Part shown: positions 1 through 8,840 of the stretch, one piece after another
How positions within the stretch are numbered: position 1 is the first letter of the stretch
Layout of the letters: every line of letters starts with the position of its first letter
Assembly: GCF_900112135.1 (NCBI RefSeq)
Contig: NZ_FOLC01000002.1
Coordinates: 1 to 64,000 of the forward strand
Reading direction: 5' to 3'
From: Collimonas sp. OK412
Lineage (GTDB): Bacteria > Pseudomonadota > Gammaproteobacteria > Burkholderiales > Burkholderiaceae_D
Length of the DNA: 64,000 bases
Position numbers and translations under genes: made by a program
The notes under the pieces: generated by a model
The model's input: only the letters and a program-made list of their open reading frames with translations
The model's database searches: none
What the model was told of the DNA's origin: nothing

Positions 1-200
1 GCCGGGGGTAGCCCGGCAGCTAGTCACTTTTCTTGCTTCGCCAAGAAAAGTAACCAAAAGAAGGCGACCGCAAAGCCGTTGCCCTCCCTTCGGTCGGGTC
101 CCCAAATGAGCCAGCAGTCAGCCGGGTGGGAAGACAAACTCGCTTCGCTCAAACATGTCTTCCCACAATTCCCGGCTGACCGTTGTCTCATTTGGCAACG
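1..200. repeat. Intergenic palindromic repeat element
   Basis: Non-coding DNA built from nested inverted repeats. A 9-bp stem CTTTTCTTG/CAAGAAAAG (27-35 and 42-50) with loop CTTCGC is followed by AACCAAAAGAAGGCGACC-type sequence, which I remember as a common interspersed motif in beta- and gammaproteobacterial intergenic regions. A larger imperfect palindrome spans 102-195: CCAAATGAG pairs with CTCATTTGG, GTCAGCCGGG (117-126) with CCCGGCTGAC (171-180), and TGGGAAGACA (127-136) with TGTCTTCCCA (156-165). Open frames across it are short and low-complexity, so I do not call genes here. The pairing is seen directly; membership of a repeat family is from memory. Confidence 0.6.
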
Positions 201-210
201 TCCCAATGCG

Positions 211-325
211 GAATTCAAAAGCAACCCCAACGTCAAAAACAACTTCAACGTCAAAAACAACTTCAACGTCAAAAACAACTTCAGCCCCAACTTCAACGGC
301 AACTTCAAAAGCAACGTCAACACCA
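211..325. repeat. 18-bp tandem repeat array
   Basis: Three perfect, contiguous copies of an 18-bp unit (AACGTCAAAAACAACTTC) occupy 229-246, 247-264 and 265-282. Degenerate copies flank them on both sides, from about 211 to 325. The unit length is a multiple of three, so all frames stay open and give artificial low-complexity peptides on both strands. There is no ribosome-binding site or conserved protein to support coding. It is a simple A/C-rich minisatellite downstream of the M16 peptidase gene. Confidence 0.75.
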
Positions 326-378
326 AAAAAAACCGCTGCAGTACTCGCTATCAATTCGGCGAGTACTGCAGCGGTTTT
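325..378 (-). terminator. Rho-independent terminator of the M16 peptidase gene
   Basis: A perfect 18-bp stem (331-348 pairs with 359-376) with a 10-base loop is flanked by a run of A on the left, which is a run of U on the minus-strand transcript, and by TTTT on the right. It lies 16 bases beyond the stop of the minus-strand peptidase gene. The longer U-run is on the minus-strand exit side, so it mainly serves that gene, although it could act in both directions. Confidence 0.85.
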
Positions 379-394
379 GCGGGGTTGCTAGTTC

Positions 395-3157
395 TTACTG
401 CTTCGCCGCCACAGCAGCATTTGCCTTGGCCTTCGCTTCATCCCGCACGATCACCACGCTGATACGGGCTGGGTCGATGTATTTGCGGAAAGCGGCGTTG
501 ACCTGTTCTACCGTCAAGGCGCTGATCTTGCCTTCTACCTGTTTGCTCCAGGCGAAGGTGCGGTCGATGTCCAGCAGCCTGGCCCAGCCGGCGCTGAGGG
601 CGCTGTCTTGGGCGCGGGCGTTCTGGTTTTCCTGCAGGATGCCGGATTTGGCGCGGGCCAGTTCTTCGGCGCTGAAACCTTCCTTCAATGCGCGCGCCAG
701 TTCTTCCTTGACTGCAAGGTCGACCTTGCCCAGGTTTTGCGGGGCGGCGATAGCCTGCACCGAGAACCTGCCGGCGCGGCTGATGGAGCTGATGTCGAGC
801 GACGAACCGATGCCGTAGGACAGGCCTTCTTTCTGGCGCACGCGGTCGATCAGGCGCGATTTCAGGCCGCCGCCGCCGAACAGGTAGTTGGCCACCATCA
901 TGGCCGGGTAGTCGGCGTCGTCGTCGCGCATGTCCAGGTTCTGGCGCGCTACGTAAAAGCCGTTTTCCTTGTCCGGCGAGTTGATGGTCTTCTGCAGCGG
1001 CGCGACGTCGAAATTCTGGCGGATCACACGCTGGTAAGGCGCTGCGCTTTTCCAATCGCCGAATTCTTCCTGGACCACCTTGGTGACGGCGGCGACGTCG
1101 AAATCGCCGACGATCGCCAGCTCGCCTTGCGAGGCGCCGTAGAAGTCGTGGTGGAAGGCGCTGACCTCAGCCAGCTGGGTGGCCTGGATCGCCGCAATCT
1201 GCTGGTCCACGGTCTGCGCCGCCAGCCAGTGGCCTTGCGGATATTTGTTGAAATGCTGGGCGATAGCCTCGGCGGCCAGCGTATTCGGCTCGTTGCGCGA
1301 CGCTTCCAGCCCGACCAGGGCTTCCTTGCGCAGGCGTTCGTATTCGGCCGGATCCAGGCGCGGCTGCTTGAGCACGCTGGCGGCCAGCTTCAGGGCTGCC
1401 GGCAGGTTGCTGCGCGTGGTCTGGAATTGGGTCGGGCTGCCGCTGATCTTCAGCTTGGAAAACGCGTCGGCCAACTGTTCGCGCGTCAGCGTGGCGGTGC
1501 CGCGCATCAGCATCGCGTCCATCAATTCGGAAGCAGTCTTTTTCCCGAACAGGGTTTTTTCATCGCCCCATTGCAGGTTCAGCTTGACCGTGACGGTTTC
1601 GCCGCGTGTCTTTTTCGGCAGCAGCGCGAGCTTCAGTCCACCCACCTGCGAACGCTGGGTGCGGGCGTCGATATTGGCTTGCGACGGATCGAAAACTTCG
1701 CCGTCAGCGACCGCCTGCTGCGGCTTGTAGTCCTTGAACAGTGCGGACAGGCTTGGCGCGGCAGGAACGTCGGCGCGCTGCAGCTGGTCTTCCGGCAGGA
1801 ACAGGCCGACCGTGCGGTTGTCGCGGGTGAAGTAGTGCGCCGCCGCTGCCGCTACTTGCGCGGAGGTGACCTTGTTGGAACGGTCGCGGCCCAGGAACAG
1901 CAAGCGCCAGTCGCCCAGCGCGATGGTGCCGGACATGGCGACGCCGACTTTCTGCGGATCGTTCAGCAGCTTTTCGAAGCTGTTGGCGTTGTCCAGGCGC
2001 ACGCGCTCCATTTCTTCAGGAGTCGGCGGGATTTTGGCGAATTGTTCGACGCCCTCGATCAAAGCCTGCCGGACCGGTTCGATCGGCTCGCCTTTCTTGA
2101 CGACCGCCGCGATGATCTCCAGGCCCGGTGCATAACCGGTCATTTCATAGTTGAATATGGCAGTAGCCTTGCCGGTTTCCACCAGCGATTTGTGCAGGCG
2201 GCCGTTGGGCGTGTCGGCCAGGATCGTGCCGGCGTAGGACAGGGCGTCGCTGTCGGCATGCAGTTCACTCGGAATCTTGTAGGCAACGGCAACGATCTGC
2301 ACGTCGCCCTGGCGCCGCACGGTGACGCTGCGTTCGCCGTCCTGGGTCGGTTCCACGGTCCAGAAATCGCGCATCTTGCGGGTCGGCTTGGGCAGCTTGC
2401 CGAAAGCCTGGCTGACCCAGGCCAGGGTCTTGGCCGAATCGAATTTGCCGGCGATCAGCAGCACCGCGTTGTCGGGCTGGTAGTAGGTGCGGTAGAAGGC
2501 TTGCAGGTTTTCTATCTTGACGTTTTCGATATCGCTGCGGTTGCCGATGGTCGGCTTGCCGTAGTTGTGCCAGTCGTAAGCCACGCCTTGCAGGCGCTTG
2601 AACAGGACGCCATACGGCGAATTTTCGCCTTGTTCGTATTCGTTGCGCACCACCGTCATTTCGCTATCCAGGTCTTTCCTGGCGATGAACGAATGCAGCA
2701 TACGGTCGGCTTCCATGTCGATCGCCCATTTCAGGTTGTCGTCGCCGGCCTGGAAGATTTCATAGTAGTTGGTGCGGTCGAGGTTGGTGGTGCCGTTGAA
2801 CGACATGCCGCGCTGGCTGAAATCCTTGGGAATCGCAGGGTGGCTAGGGGTGCCCTTGAACATCAAATGTTCCAGCAGGTGCGCCATGCCGGTTTCGCCG
2901 TAGTTCTCGAAACGCGAACCGACCAGGTAAGTCGTGTTGACGGTTACCGTGGGCTTGGAGGCGTCAGGGAACAGCAAGACCTTGAAGCCGTTGGCGAACT
3001 GGTATTCGGTGATGCCTTCGGCCGACGGGCCCTGGGTCACGCCGGCCGGCAGCGCGGTCGCCGCCTCGGCGACGCCGGTGAAGCCGATGCCGCAGGCAGC
3101 GGCCAGCACATAAGACAGCAAGCGGTTGGACCAGGAACGTTTACGGAATAGATGCAT
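395..3157 (-). CDS. M16 family zinc metallopeptidase, two-domain, exported
   Basis: 920 residues. The N-terminus has a basic stretch and a hydrophobic segment ending in a signal-peptidase-like AEA at about 30-32, so a periplasmic location is likely. The inverted zinc motif HxxEH of the M16 (insulinase/pitrilysin) family is H93-L-L-E96-H97, with a downstream NEYEQGEN segment supplying the usual third acidic ligand. A second M16-like half (about 500-900) carries the GGGGLxSRLxDRVRQKEGLSYGIGSS-type segment that is typical of the inactive or substrate-binding half. Many bacteria encode the two halves as neighbouring genes; here they are one chain. It stands alone between a terminator and yggX. 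The substrate is unknown; the family cuts peptides and small proteins. Confidence 0.92.
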   Translation of the reverse strand: MHLFRKRSWSNRLLSYVLAAACGIGFTGVAEAATALPAGVTQGPSAEGITEYQFANGFKVLLFPDASKPTVTVNTTYLVGSRFENYGETGMAHLLEHLMFKGTPSHPAIPKDFSQRGMSFNGTTNLDRTNYYEIFQAGDDNLKWAIDMEADRMLHSFIARKDLDSEMTVVRNEYEQGENSPYGVLFKRLQGVAYDWHNYGKPTIGNRSDIENVKIENLQAFYRTYYQPDNAVLLIAGKFDSAKTLAWVSQAFGKLPKPTRKMRDFWTVEPTQDGERSVTVRRQGDVQIVAVAYKIPSELHADSDALSYAGTILADTPNGRLHKSLVETGKATAIFNYEMTGYAPGLEIIAAVVKKGEPIEPVRQALIEGVEQFAKIPPTPEEMERVRLDNANSFEKLLNDPQKVGVAMSGTIALGDWRLLFLGRDRSNKVTSAQVAAAAAHYFTRDNRTVGLFLPEDQLQRADVPAAPSLSALFKDYKPQQAVADGEVFDPSQANIDARTQRSQVGGLKLALLPKKTRGETVTVKLNLQWGDEKTLFGKKTASELMDAMLMRGTATLTREQLADAFSKLKISGSPTQFQTTRSNLPAALKLAASVLKQPRLDPAEYERLRKEALVGLEASRNEPNTLAAEAIAQHFNKYPQGHWLAAQTVDQQIAAIQATQLAEVSAFHHDFYGASQGELAIVGDFDVAAVTKVVQEEFGDWKSAAPYQRVIRQNFDVAPLQKTINSPDKENGFYVARQNLDMRDDDADYPAMMVANYLFGGGGLKSRLIDRVRQKEGLSYGIGSSLDISSISRAGRFSVQAIAAPQNLGKVDLAVKEELARALKEGFSAEELARAKSGILQENQNARAQDSALSAGWARLLDIDRTFAWSKQVEGKISALTVEQVNAAFRKYIDPARISVVIVRDEAKAKANAAVAAKQ

Positions 3158-3354
3158 GAAATTTCCGATCTGTGAAGAAAAGAATCAACTAAAAAGCGGA
3201 CGAAAATGTGCGCATATCCGGCGAAGGATAGTCACTTGGATCTGGTGTGGGGCTACAGCGCATGGGCCGCGACAGGGTGCTACCTCCAGGCAAATTAATC
3301 TTGCTTATTTTGCCACAGAGGTAGATGGGAAGAGAGATATTCTGGAGAGGCAGC

Positions 3355-3627
3355 TTATTCGGTCGGCGGCACGTAGCCGGTAGCAGCATCGGCGCCATCG
3401 CCGAAGAAATGCTTTTCCATCTGCGCCGCCAGGTACTTGCGGGCGCGCACATCGGCCAGGTTCAGGCGGTTTTCATTGACCAGCATGGTCTGGTGCTTGA
3501 GCCAGCCGGCCCAGGCTTCTTTCGAGACGCTTTCATAGATGCGCTTGCCCAGTTCGCCTGGATACGGCGGGAAGTCCAGTCCTTCCGCTTCTTTGTCTAG
3601 CTTGATGCAATGGATGGTGCGTGCCAT
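3355..3627 (-). CDS. yggX: Fe(2+)-trafficking / oxidative damage protection protein YggX
   Basis: 90 residues, the usual family length. It starts [10 protein letters not shown], with the conserved Cys at position 7, and carries the family segments [13 protein letters not shown] and the basic [18 protein letters not shown] stretch. YggX is a small cytoplasmic protein linked to iron handling and protection of Fe-S enzymes from oxidative damage. It lies downstream of argA on the same strand with a gap of about 120 bases, so the two may be co-transcribed. There are no oddities. Confidence 0.95.
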   Translation of the reverse strand: MARTIHCIKLDKEAEGLDFPPYPGELGKRIYESVSKEAWAGWLKHQTMLVNENRLNLADVRARKYLAAQMEKHFFGDGADAATGYVPPTE

Positions 3628-3747
3628 GGTTTTTCCTTGTAGATATTGCGGGCCGTGCTGCCACAGGCCCGCTTGTAAGATCGGTTGAATAGAGGATAGT
3701 TCGCCGAGCGCCGGATCGTGACAGGGGCTTGAATTGGGGCGTTGATT

Positions 3748-5058
3748 TTATAGGGTCTTGATCAATACCAGCGATTTCCGTTGCCAGTTATACATGTGCT
3801 GGCGATCCTTGGGCAGGTCGTCGACGGTGGCATGGACGAAGCCGCGCCGCAGGAACCAGTGCGAAGTGCGGGTGGTCAGCACGAACAGCTTGGTGAAGCC
3901 GGCGGCGCGGGCCCGGCTTTCCATGTGTTTCAGGATGCGCTCGCCGTCGCCTTGCGCCTGCACTTCCGGATTGACCGTGAGGCAGGCCATTTCCGCCATT
4001 TTTTCGGTCGGGAAAGGATACAGGGCAGCGCAGCCGAAGATCACGCCGTCATGCTCGATCACCGAGAAATAGTGGATTTCGCGTTCGATCAGTTCGCGCC
4101 CGCGCTTGACCAGGGTGCCGTCGTTTTCCAGCGGTTCGATCAGCTTCAGGATGCCGCCTACGTCTTCAATCGTGGCTTCGCGCAGGCTTTCCAGGTTTTC
4201 GTAGGAAATCATGGTGCCCACGCCATCATGGGTAAACAGTTCCAGCAGGACCGAACCGTCGGTGGCGAACGGCACCACGTGGGCGCGCGGCACGCCGGCG
4301 TTACAGGCCTTGATCGCGTGCTGCAGGTAGAAGGCCGAATCGGCTGGCAGGCAGCCGCTGTCCAGCACCGCTTGCGCCTGGTGCGAAGACAGTTCGCGGA
4401 TTTCGGTTTCGCCGGCGTCTTTCATCAACGGCGTTTCGCTGATGAAAATCAGCTTTTCGGCGCGCAGCGAAATCGCCGCCGCCACCGCCACGTCTTCCAT
4501 GGTCAGGTTGAACGCTTCGCCGGTCGGTGAGAAACCCAGCGGCGACAGCAGCACCAGGCCGCCGGCGTTGAGGATCGGATGGATGGTGTCGTAGTCGATC
4601 TTGCGCACCACGCCGGTCAGCTGCAGGTCGGCGCCGTCGATCACGCCGAGCGGACGGGCAGTGACAAAGTTGCCTGAAATGATACGGATCGCAGCGTGCG
4701 CCATCGGCGTGTTGGGGAGGCCCTGGCTGAAAGCAGCTTCGATATCCAGGCGCAGTTCGCCGGCGGCTTCCTTGGCGCATTCCAGCGCGGCGGTGTCGGT
4801 AATCCGCAAGCCGTTGTGGAAGCGCGCTTCCACATTGCGCAGCGCCAGCTGTTCTTCGACCTGCGGCCGGGAGCCGTGCACGATCACTACCTTGATGCCT
4901 AGCGCATGCAGCAGCGACAGGTCTTGCGCCAGCACAGGCAGGGCGCCGGCGGTGACCAGTTCGCCCGGGAACGCGACCACGAAGGTCTTGCCGCGAAAGG
5001 CGTGGATATAGGGCGCGACCGAGCGCAGCCATTGTACGAATTCGTTGGGATTTTCCAT
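3748..5058 (-). CDS. argA: N-acetylglutamate synthase (amino-acid N-acetyltransferase)
   Basis: 436 residues from the chosen ATG at 5058; the E. coli enzyme is 443. The first ~285 residues are an amino-acid-kinase fold (VVIVHGSRPQ, NAGGLVLLSPLGFSPTGEAFN). The last ~140 are a GNAT acetyltransferase (GCAALYPF, then the acetyl-CoA loop near VNPEVQAQGDGERIL). It catalyses acetyl-CoA plus L-glutamate to N-acetylglutamate, the first step of arginine synthesis, and is normally feedback-inhibited by arginine. The open frame continues upstream to 5349, but that extension is Cys-rich and unlike the family. An ATG at 5067 is a possible alternative start. argH, later in the pathway, is also in this window at 42533. 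Confidence 0.93.
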   Translation of the reverse strand: MENPNEFVQWLRSVAPYIHAFRGKTFVVAFPGELVTAGALPVLAQDLSLLHALGIKVVIVHGSRPQVEEQLALRNVEARFHNGLRITDTAALECAKEAAGELRLDIEAAFSQGLPNTPMAHAAIRIISGNFVTARPLGVIDGADLQLTGVVRKIDYDTIHPILNAGGLVLLSPLGFSPTGEAFNLTMEDVAVAAAISLRAEKLIFISETPLMKDAGETEIRELSSHQAQAVLDSGCLPADSAFYLQHAIKACNAGVPRAHVVPFATDGSVLLELFTHDGVGTMISYENLESLREATIEDVGGILKLIEPLENDGTLVKRGRELIEREIHYFSVIEHDGVIFGCAALYPFPTEKMAEMACLTVNPEVQAQGDGERILKHMESRARAAGFTKLFVLTTRTSHWFLRRGFVHATVDDLPKDRQHMYNWQRKSLVLIKTL

Positions 5059-5221
5059 TTCGCACATTATATACGGGATAAATGCAGGATAAATACAGGA
5101 CATCGCATCGGCTGCAGGGATTCCGCGCTTTGCCGGCAGTTTTATTGCCGGCGTAGGGTGGGCGCAACGCGCCTGCCAGCTTTCGACGCTGCAAAACCGT
5201 CCGCGGTGCGATAATCCGGCC

Positions 5222-5740
5222 ATGACAAACATGATGACAACACCGTCCATTACCGTGGAATTCGAAGCGGGCGACGTACAACAGCTGCTGCAGCACGCCG
5301 AAGCAGCGACCGCGCACCTGCCCTGCATGGGCGACCAGTTTGTCGCCAAATATTATGCCGGCGGCAAAGTGATCACCAGGAACGACTGGCCGGACATCAG
5401 CCAGATCGATGTCGAGAAGATCCCGCCGGCACTGTTCCTGGTCAACGATTCCTTCCTGATGAGCAATGGCATTGATCCTCTGCAGGCCATCGCCTGCGTA
5501 TACAAGAACGGCCATGTGGCATCCGAGCAGCAGAACGAAAGCGACGCCTTTGCACTAGGCTCGGAAGAGCTGCCGACCGTGACCCGGATCCTGGCCAGGG
5601 ATTTTGCCGGTATCGAGACTGCGCAGAAAATCCGCATCACTTTCCAGCACGATCCGCGCAAGGGGCCGCTGGTTTCATTGGAAGTGATCCAGCCAGACGG
5701 CGAAGCGGGAGCAGCCCGGATAGTCAACCGCCGTCCTTGA
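5222..5740 (+). CDS. Conserved hypothetical protein, 172 residues
   Basis: The gene is divergent from argA with a ~160-base gap. The protein is soluble-looking and acidic, with no signal peptide or membrane segment; it starts MTNMMTTPSITVEFEAGD. Composition and codon use match the neighbouring genes, so it looks like a resident gene. I do not recognise a domain. The segment ILARDFAGIETAQKIRITFQHDPRKG is the most structured part. Function is unknown and nothing in the context beyond adjacency to argA suggests a role. Confidence 0.75.
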   Translation: MTNMMTTPSITVEFEAGDVQQLLQHAEAATAHLPCMGDQFVAKYYAGGKVITRNDWPDISQIDVEKIPPALFLVNDSFLMSNGIDPLQAIACVYKNGHVASEQQNESDAFALGSEELPTVTRILARDFAGIETAQKIRITFQHDPRKGPLVSLEVIQPDGEAGAARIVNRRP

Positions 5741-5761
5741 GAACGGCGATCCAGGGGGATA

Positions 5762-6106
5762 TCAGCTGGCCAGCTCCAGGCTGACTATGGTCAGCGCGCC
5801 TTCGACCTTGTCGATGGCGAACCGAACCTTGTCGCCGGGCTTGAACTGCGCCAGCATGGCCGGGTCGCCAGCCTTGAACAGCATGGTCATGGCGGGCATG
5901 CCGAAATTCGGGATTTGTTCGTGCTTGAGGGTGATCTTGCCGGCGCCGGCGTCGATCTTGAGGATTTCGCCGCTCACCATCGGCAGGGCGATCTGGTCCG
6001 CCGGGGTGGTCTGCATTTCGGTGGTGTCGCTGGTGCTGGCCATACTGGTCAGGGGCAGGCCGACGATCAGCGTGGTGAGGATGACGATTATCTGCAGGTA
6101 TTGCAT
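5762..6106 (-). CDS. CusF-like periplasmic copper-binding protein (copy 1)
   Basis: 114 residues with an N-terminal signal peptide (hydrophobic 5-23, then SMAS). The mature part is a CusF-type OB-fold domain: GEILKIDAGAGKITLKHEQI, then the metal-binding stretch NFGMPAMTMLF with closely spaced Met residues, and the GDKVRFAIDKV strand. In CusF, Cu(I) or Ag(I) is held by one His, two Met and a Trp; here H and the M-x-x-M-x-M cluster are present. It probably shuttles periplasmic copper. It lies downstream of the MFS gene on the same strand and is a paralogue of the gene at 8467-8814. Confidence 0.85.
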   Translation of the reverse strand: MQYLQIIVILTTLIVGLPLTSMASTSDTTEMQTTPADQIALPMVSGEILKIDAGAGKITLKHEQIPNFGMPAMTMLFKAGDPAMLAQFKPGDKVRFAIDKVEGALTIVSLELAS

Positions 6107-6446
6107 GGTCAGGGTCCTTTAAACTGCGCGATTCAATATCGCATTAATATCGCATTGCTAGGATGGCATAGGGCTTTCCGGGAATGATTTATGGCATATG
6201 CGGGCGACCGGGCGCTTATCAAGCGTCGCCCTGAGGTATCGATACTCGGGTATGCGAGGTAAAAAGTACCGGTTTTTTACAGCTCGTTACGAAATGCCCG
6301 AATGTTATTTTTTAAACATTCGCGGGTTTGGCGAGTTTGCGCGGAAGGCGCCTTATTTTTCCGGTACGTTGATCTTGCTGGTCGGACCCTATGCCGACAT
6401 CACGGCTGGATCGCGATGCCTTGACAGGCGCATCCGCGGTGCAGGA
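6107..6446. other. Intergenic region with an 11-bp direct repeat
   Basis: About 340 bases between the CusF-like gene and the MFS carrier, lower in G+C than its neighbours. Two perfect adjacent copies of AATATCGCATT (6135-6145 and 6146-6156) lie 29-50 bases upstream of the CusF-like start, in promoter position. Open frames crossing this region lack a ribosome-binding site or recognisable protein features. I see nothing else in it. Confidence 0.4.
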
Positions 6447-7643
6447 TCAGTTGCCGGTGCGCTTGATTGTCCCGGTGAGGCCGGCAAGCGCGGCCACGCA
6501 AAAACCTGCGCCGGCAAAGAAAGTGAAAGATGCTCCTAGCCTGTCCCATAACAGGCCAGCCAGGGCGCTTGCCAGCAGCATCGCGATTCCACTCACCAGG
6601 TTGAAGAAGCCATACGCGGTGCCGCGCAGGTCGGCTGGTGCGGCGTGCGCCACCATCGCCGCCAGCAGGCCTTGCGTGATGCCCATATGGAGGCCCCAAA
6701 GAGCGACGCCGGCCAATACTACGCCCCAATGGCTGCTGCTTGCCAGAACCAGGTCGGCCAAGATAAGAACGATCAAACCCAGGGCCAGCAGCGTTCGGTG
6801 ATTCATCTTGTCCGAGAGCCTGCCGAACGGATACGCAGACAGGGCATAAATCACGTTCATCGCCACCATGACCAGTGGCACCAGCGCCAGCGGAATGCCG
6901 CCCTGTTGCGCACGCAACACCAGGAACGCTTCGCTGAACCGGGCTAGCGTGAATACCGCGCCGATGCCGACTACCCACCAGTAAGAGGCGCCAAGCCGTT
7001 TCAGGTTTTCACGCCGGATCGGGTTGCTGCGCCTTTCCGCTTTCTCAGGTTCTGGCTCGCGCAAACCGAGGAAAAGCAGCATTACCGCCATCAAGCCGGG
7101 AATGACCGCGAGCCAGAACACTGCCCGGAAATCGTTGGCCCAGAGAAGCATCAGGCCGACCGCCAGCAAGGGACCAAGAAATGCGCCGACGGTATCGAGC
7201 GACTGGCGCAGGCCGAATGCCGCTCCCCGCAATTGCGGCGGGGTGATGTCTGCTACCAAGGCATCCCTTGGCGCGCCGCGTATGCCCTTGCCCATGCGAT
7301 CCAGGAGACGGGCTGAAAGCACCATGCCCATCCCTGGAGCAAGGGCAAACAGCGGTTTGCTAAGCGCCCCCAGGGCATAGCCAAACACCGCGAGTCCTTT
7401 GCGCTTGCCCAGGTAGTCGCTCAAGGTCCCGGAAAACACCTTGACGATCAAGGCTGTGGCTTCCGCGAGCCCCTCCACCAGCCCCACCGACAGGGCGCTG
7501 GCGCCGAGCGCGGTGACCATGAACAGCGGCAGCAGGCTATGGATCATTTCGGAAGAAATATCCATCAGCATGCTGACGAATCCAAGTACCCATACTCCGG
7601 CCGGAATCTGGTACAGGACGGTTTTCCCGATATTTATTTTCAA
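6447..7643 (-). CDS. Major facilitator superfamily transporter
   Basis: 398 residues with about 12 hydrophobic segments. I chose a TTG start at 7643 because AGGAG (7651-7655) sits seven bases upstream; the longer open frame to 7736 lacks such a site. The MFS loop motif appears as DRMGKGIRGAPRDALVAD after segment 4, and an equivalent FGRLSDKMNHR loop follows in the second half. This subfamily recurs in Burkholderiales, but the substrate is not known to me. Its position among copper genes is suggestive only. The downstream CusF-like gene is on the same strand but 340 bases away. Confidence 0.88.
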   Translation of the reverse strand: MKINIGKTVLYQIPAGVWVLGFVSMLMDISSEMIHSLLPLFMVTALGASALSVGLVEGLAEATALIVKVFSGTLSDYLGKRKGLAVFGYALGALSKPLFALAPGMGMVLSARLLDRMGKGIRGAPRDALVADITPPQLRGAAFGLRQSLDTVGAFLGPLLAVGLMLLWANDFRAVFWLAVIPGLMAVMLLFLGLREPEPEKAERRSNPIRRENLKRLGASYWWVVGIGAVFTLARFSEAFLVLRAQQGGIPLALVPLVMVAMNVIYALSAYPFGRLSDKMNHRTLLALGLIVLILADLVLASSSHWGVVLAGVALWGLHMGITQGLLAAMVAHAAPADLRGTAYGFFNLVSGIAMLLASALAGLLWDRLGASFTFFAGAGFCVAALAGLTGTIKRTGN

Positions 7644-7803
7644 GTCAGTGCTCCTGAGAGGACAAGCGAGACTGGAAGCCGGTTCCAGCCTGGCCAAGGC
7701 TACACCATGTTTCAATTCGAAACATCTGATACACAATCCGTATGTGCTGTCCGCAAGGCCGTGAGTAGAATCAACTCAACATCAACGGTCTAAGGAGAAT
7801 CAA

Positions 7804-8397
7804 ATGGAAGCCAGCACAACCACCGCACGTTTGCACCCATTGGTCGCCGGCGCCGCCGGCTCGCTCATCTTGGTGAGCTTGCTTGGCGTCGCGGCGATTA
7901 CCGGTTTCCTGCCGAGTTCCCGCGGCACGCCGGCCGCGGCGCAATCTCCGGACATCGCACAGGCAGCGCAACAGCCGCTTGCCGGCAACGGCGTGGCAGC
8001 TCCGGCAGCCGGTGCTGCGGCAACCGGCGCCCCGGTATTGGTGCAGACGGCAAACGGCTATCAATACATGCAGCCGGTGGCGGCGCCTGCCGTGGCGGGA
8101 TACCAGGTTGAACCGGCCAATCCTGCGCCCAAACAGAAAACCATTGTGCATCACGTGTATCGCACCAGCAGCCCATCGTATGCGCAGAATGCGCCAGCAC
8201 CGCAGTACCAGGCCCCGGCTGAACCGGCCCGTCCGGCATCGCAGGTCAGCCCGTTGGGAATCGCTACCGGCGCGGTAGTCGGCGGCTTGCTGGGGAACCA
8301 GGTCGGCAGCGGCCGCGGCCGTACGCTGGCGACAGTTGCCGGGGTTGTCGGCGGCGGTTACCTGGGCAATACGGTTGCCAAGAATTACGGCTACTGA
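7804..8397 (+). CDS. Glycine-zipper 2TM domain protein
   Basis: 197 residues, with AAGGAG just before ATG 7804. It has one N-terminal membrane segment (about 18-38), then a Pro/Ala/Gln-rich spacer (about 40-150). The C-terminal glycine zipper (about 155-195: GAVVGGLLGNQVGSGRGRT, then VAGVVGGGYLGN) is typical of envelope proteins of the 17-kDa antigen/YMGG type. It is probably anchored in the envelope with the glycine zipper packing in a membrane. It is transcribed against both neighbouring genes and followed by a strong terminator. No specific function can be given. Confidence 0.85.
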   Translation: MEASTTTARLHPLVAGAAGSLILVSLLGVAAITGFLPSSRGTPAAAQSPDIAQAAQQPLAGNGVAAPAAGAAATGAPVLVQTANGYQYMQPVAAPAVAGYQVEPANPAPKQKTIVHHVYRTSSPSYAQNAPAPQYQAPAEPARPASQVSPLGIATGAVVGGLLGNQVGSGRGRTLATVAGVVGGGYLGNTVAKNYGY

Positions 8398-8427
8398 TCC
8401 TGGAGCCGGCATCTGATAAAAGAGCCC

Positions 8428-8453
8428 AAAGAGCCCATGCGGGCTCTTTTTTT
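8428..8453 (+). terminator. Rho-independent terminator of the glycine-zipper gene
   Basis: A 9-bp stem AAAGAGCCC/GGGCTCTTT (8428-8436 and 8441-8449) with loop ATGC runs into a T-tract to 8453. It lies 30 bases past the stop of the plus-strand gene and just before the stop of the opposing CusF-like gene. Confidence 0.9.
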
Positions 8454-8466
8454 GTGCGGATGACTC

Positions 8467-8814
8467 TTACTCGACAACCTGCATTTTTGTGACGGTCAAT
8501 GCGCCGTTGGCTTTTTCAGCGATGAAACCGATCTTGTCGCCCGGCTTCACCTGGTCCAGCAGCGCGGGATCGCTCACGCGGAAAACCATCGTCATCGGCG
8601 GCATGCCCAGGTTCGCCAAGGGGCCGTGCTTGATGGTGATCTTGCCGGCTTCCTTGTCGATTTTCCTGACTTCTCCGCTCGACATGGCCGCGGCATCGGC
8701 GGGCGCTGCGGTGGCCTCGGCCTGGCTTGCTTCTTGTGCGGTTGCGGAGGATGCGTGGAACGAGAGCGCCAGCGGCAACGCGCAGGCTGCAATTAAAATG
8801 GAACGGGTTTTCAT
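8467..8814 (-). CDS. CusF-like periplasmic copper-binding protein (copy 2)
   Basis: 115 residues with a signal peptide (MKTRSILIAACALPLALS, cleavage near ATA). The CusF-type domain reads GEVRKIDKEAGKITIKHGPL, then NLGMPPMTMVF with the Met cluster, then GDKIGFIAEKANGALTV. It is the last gene of a probable operon running TolC-like protein, multicopper oxidase, cupredoxin, then this protein, all on the minus strand with 26-42 base gaps. The role inferred is periplasmic Cu(I) carrier or sink. It is paralogous to 5762-6106. Confidence 0.88.
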   Translation of the reverse strand: MKTRSILIAACALPLALSFHASSATAQEASQAEATAAPADAAAMSSGEVRKIDKEAGKITIKHGPLANLGMPPMTMVFRVSDPALLDQVKPGDKIGFIAEKANGALTVTKMQVVE

Positions 8815-8840
8815 GGGTTTCCTTTGTCTGGTGGACGAAA

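Noticed and set aside
211-325. Possible CRISPR array
   Set aside because: The 18-bp units are contiguous, without unique spacers, and no cas genes are near.
79-462. Short open frames across the tandem repeat with repetitive peptide products
   Set aside because: They exist because the repeat unit is a multiple of three; no ribosome-binding site or conserved protein supports them.
608-3151. Very long plus-strand open frame opposite the M16 peptidase gene
   Set aside because: It is a shadow of the G+C-rich peptidase gene, whose frame has the signal peptide and HxxEH motif.
5059-5349. N-terminal extension of ArgA by about 97 residues
   Set aside because: The added part is Cys- and Ser-rich, unlike any ArgA, and the family length fits the start at 5058.
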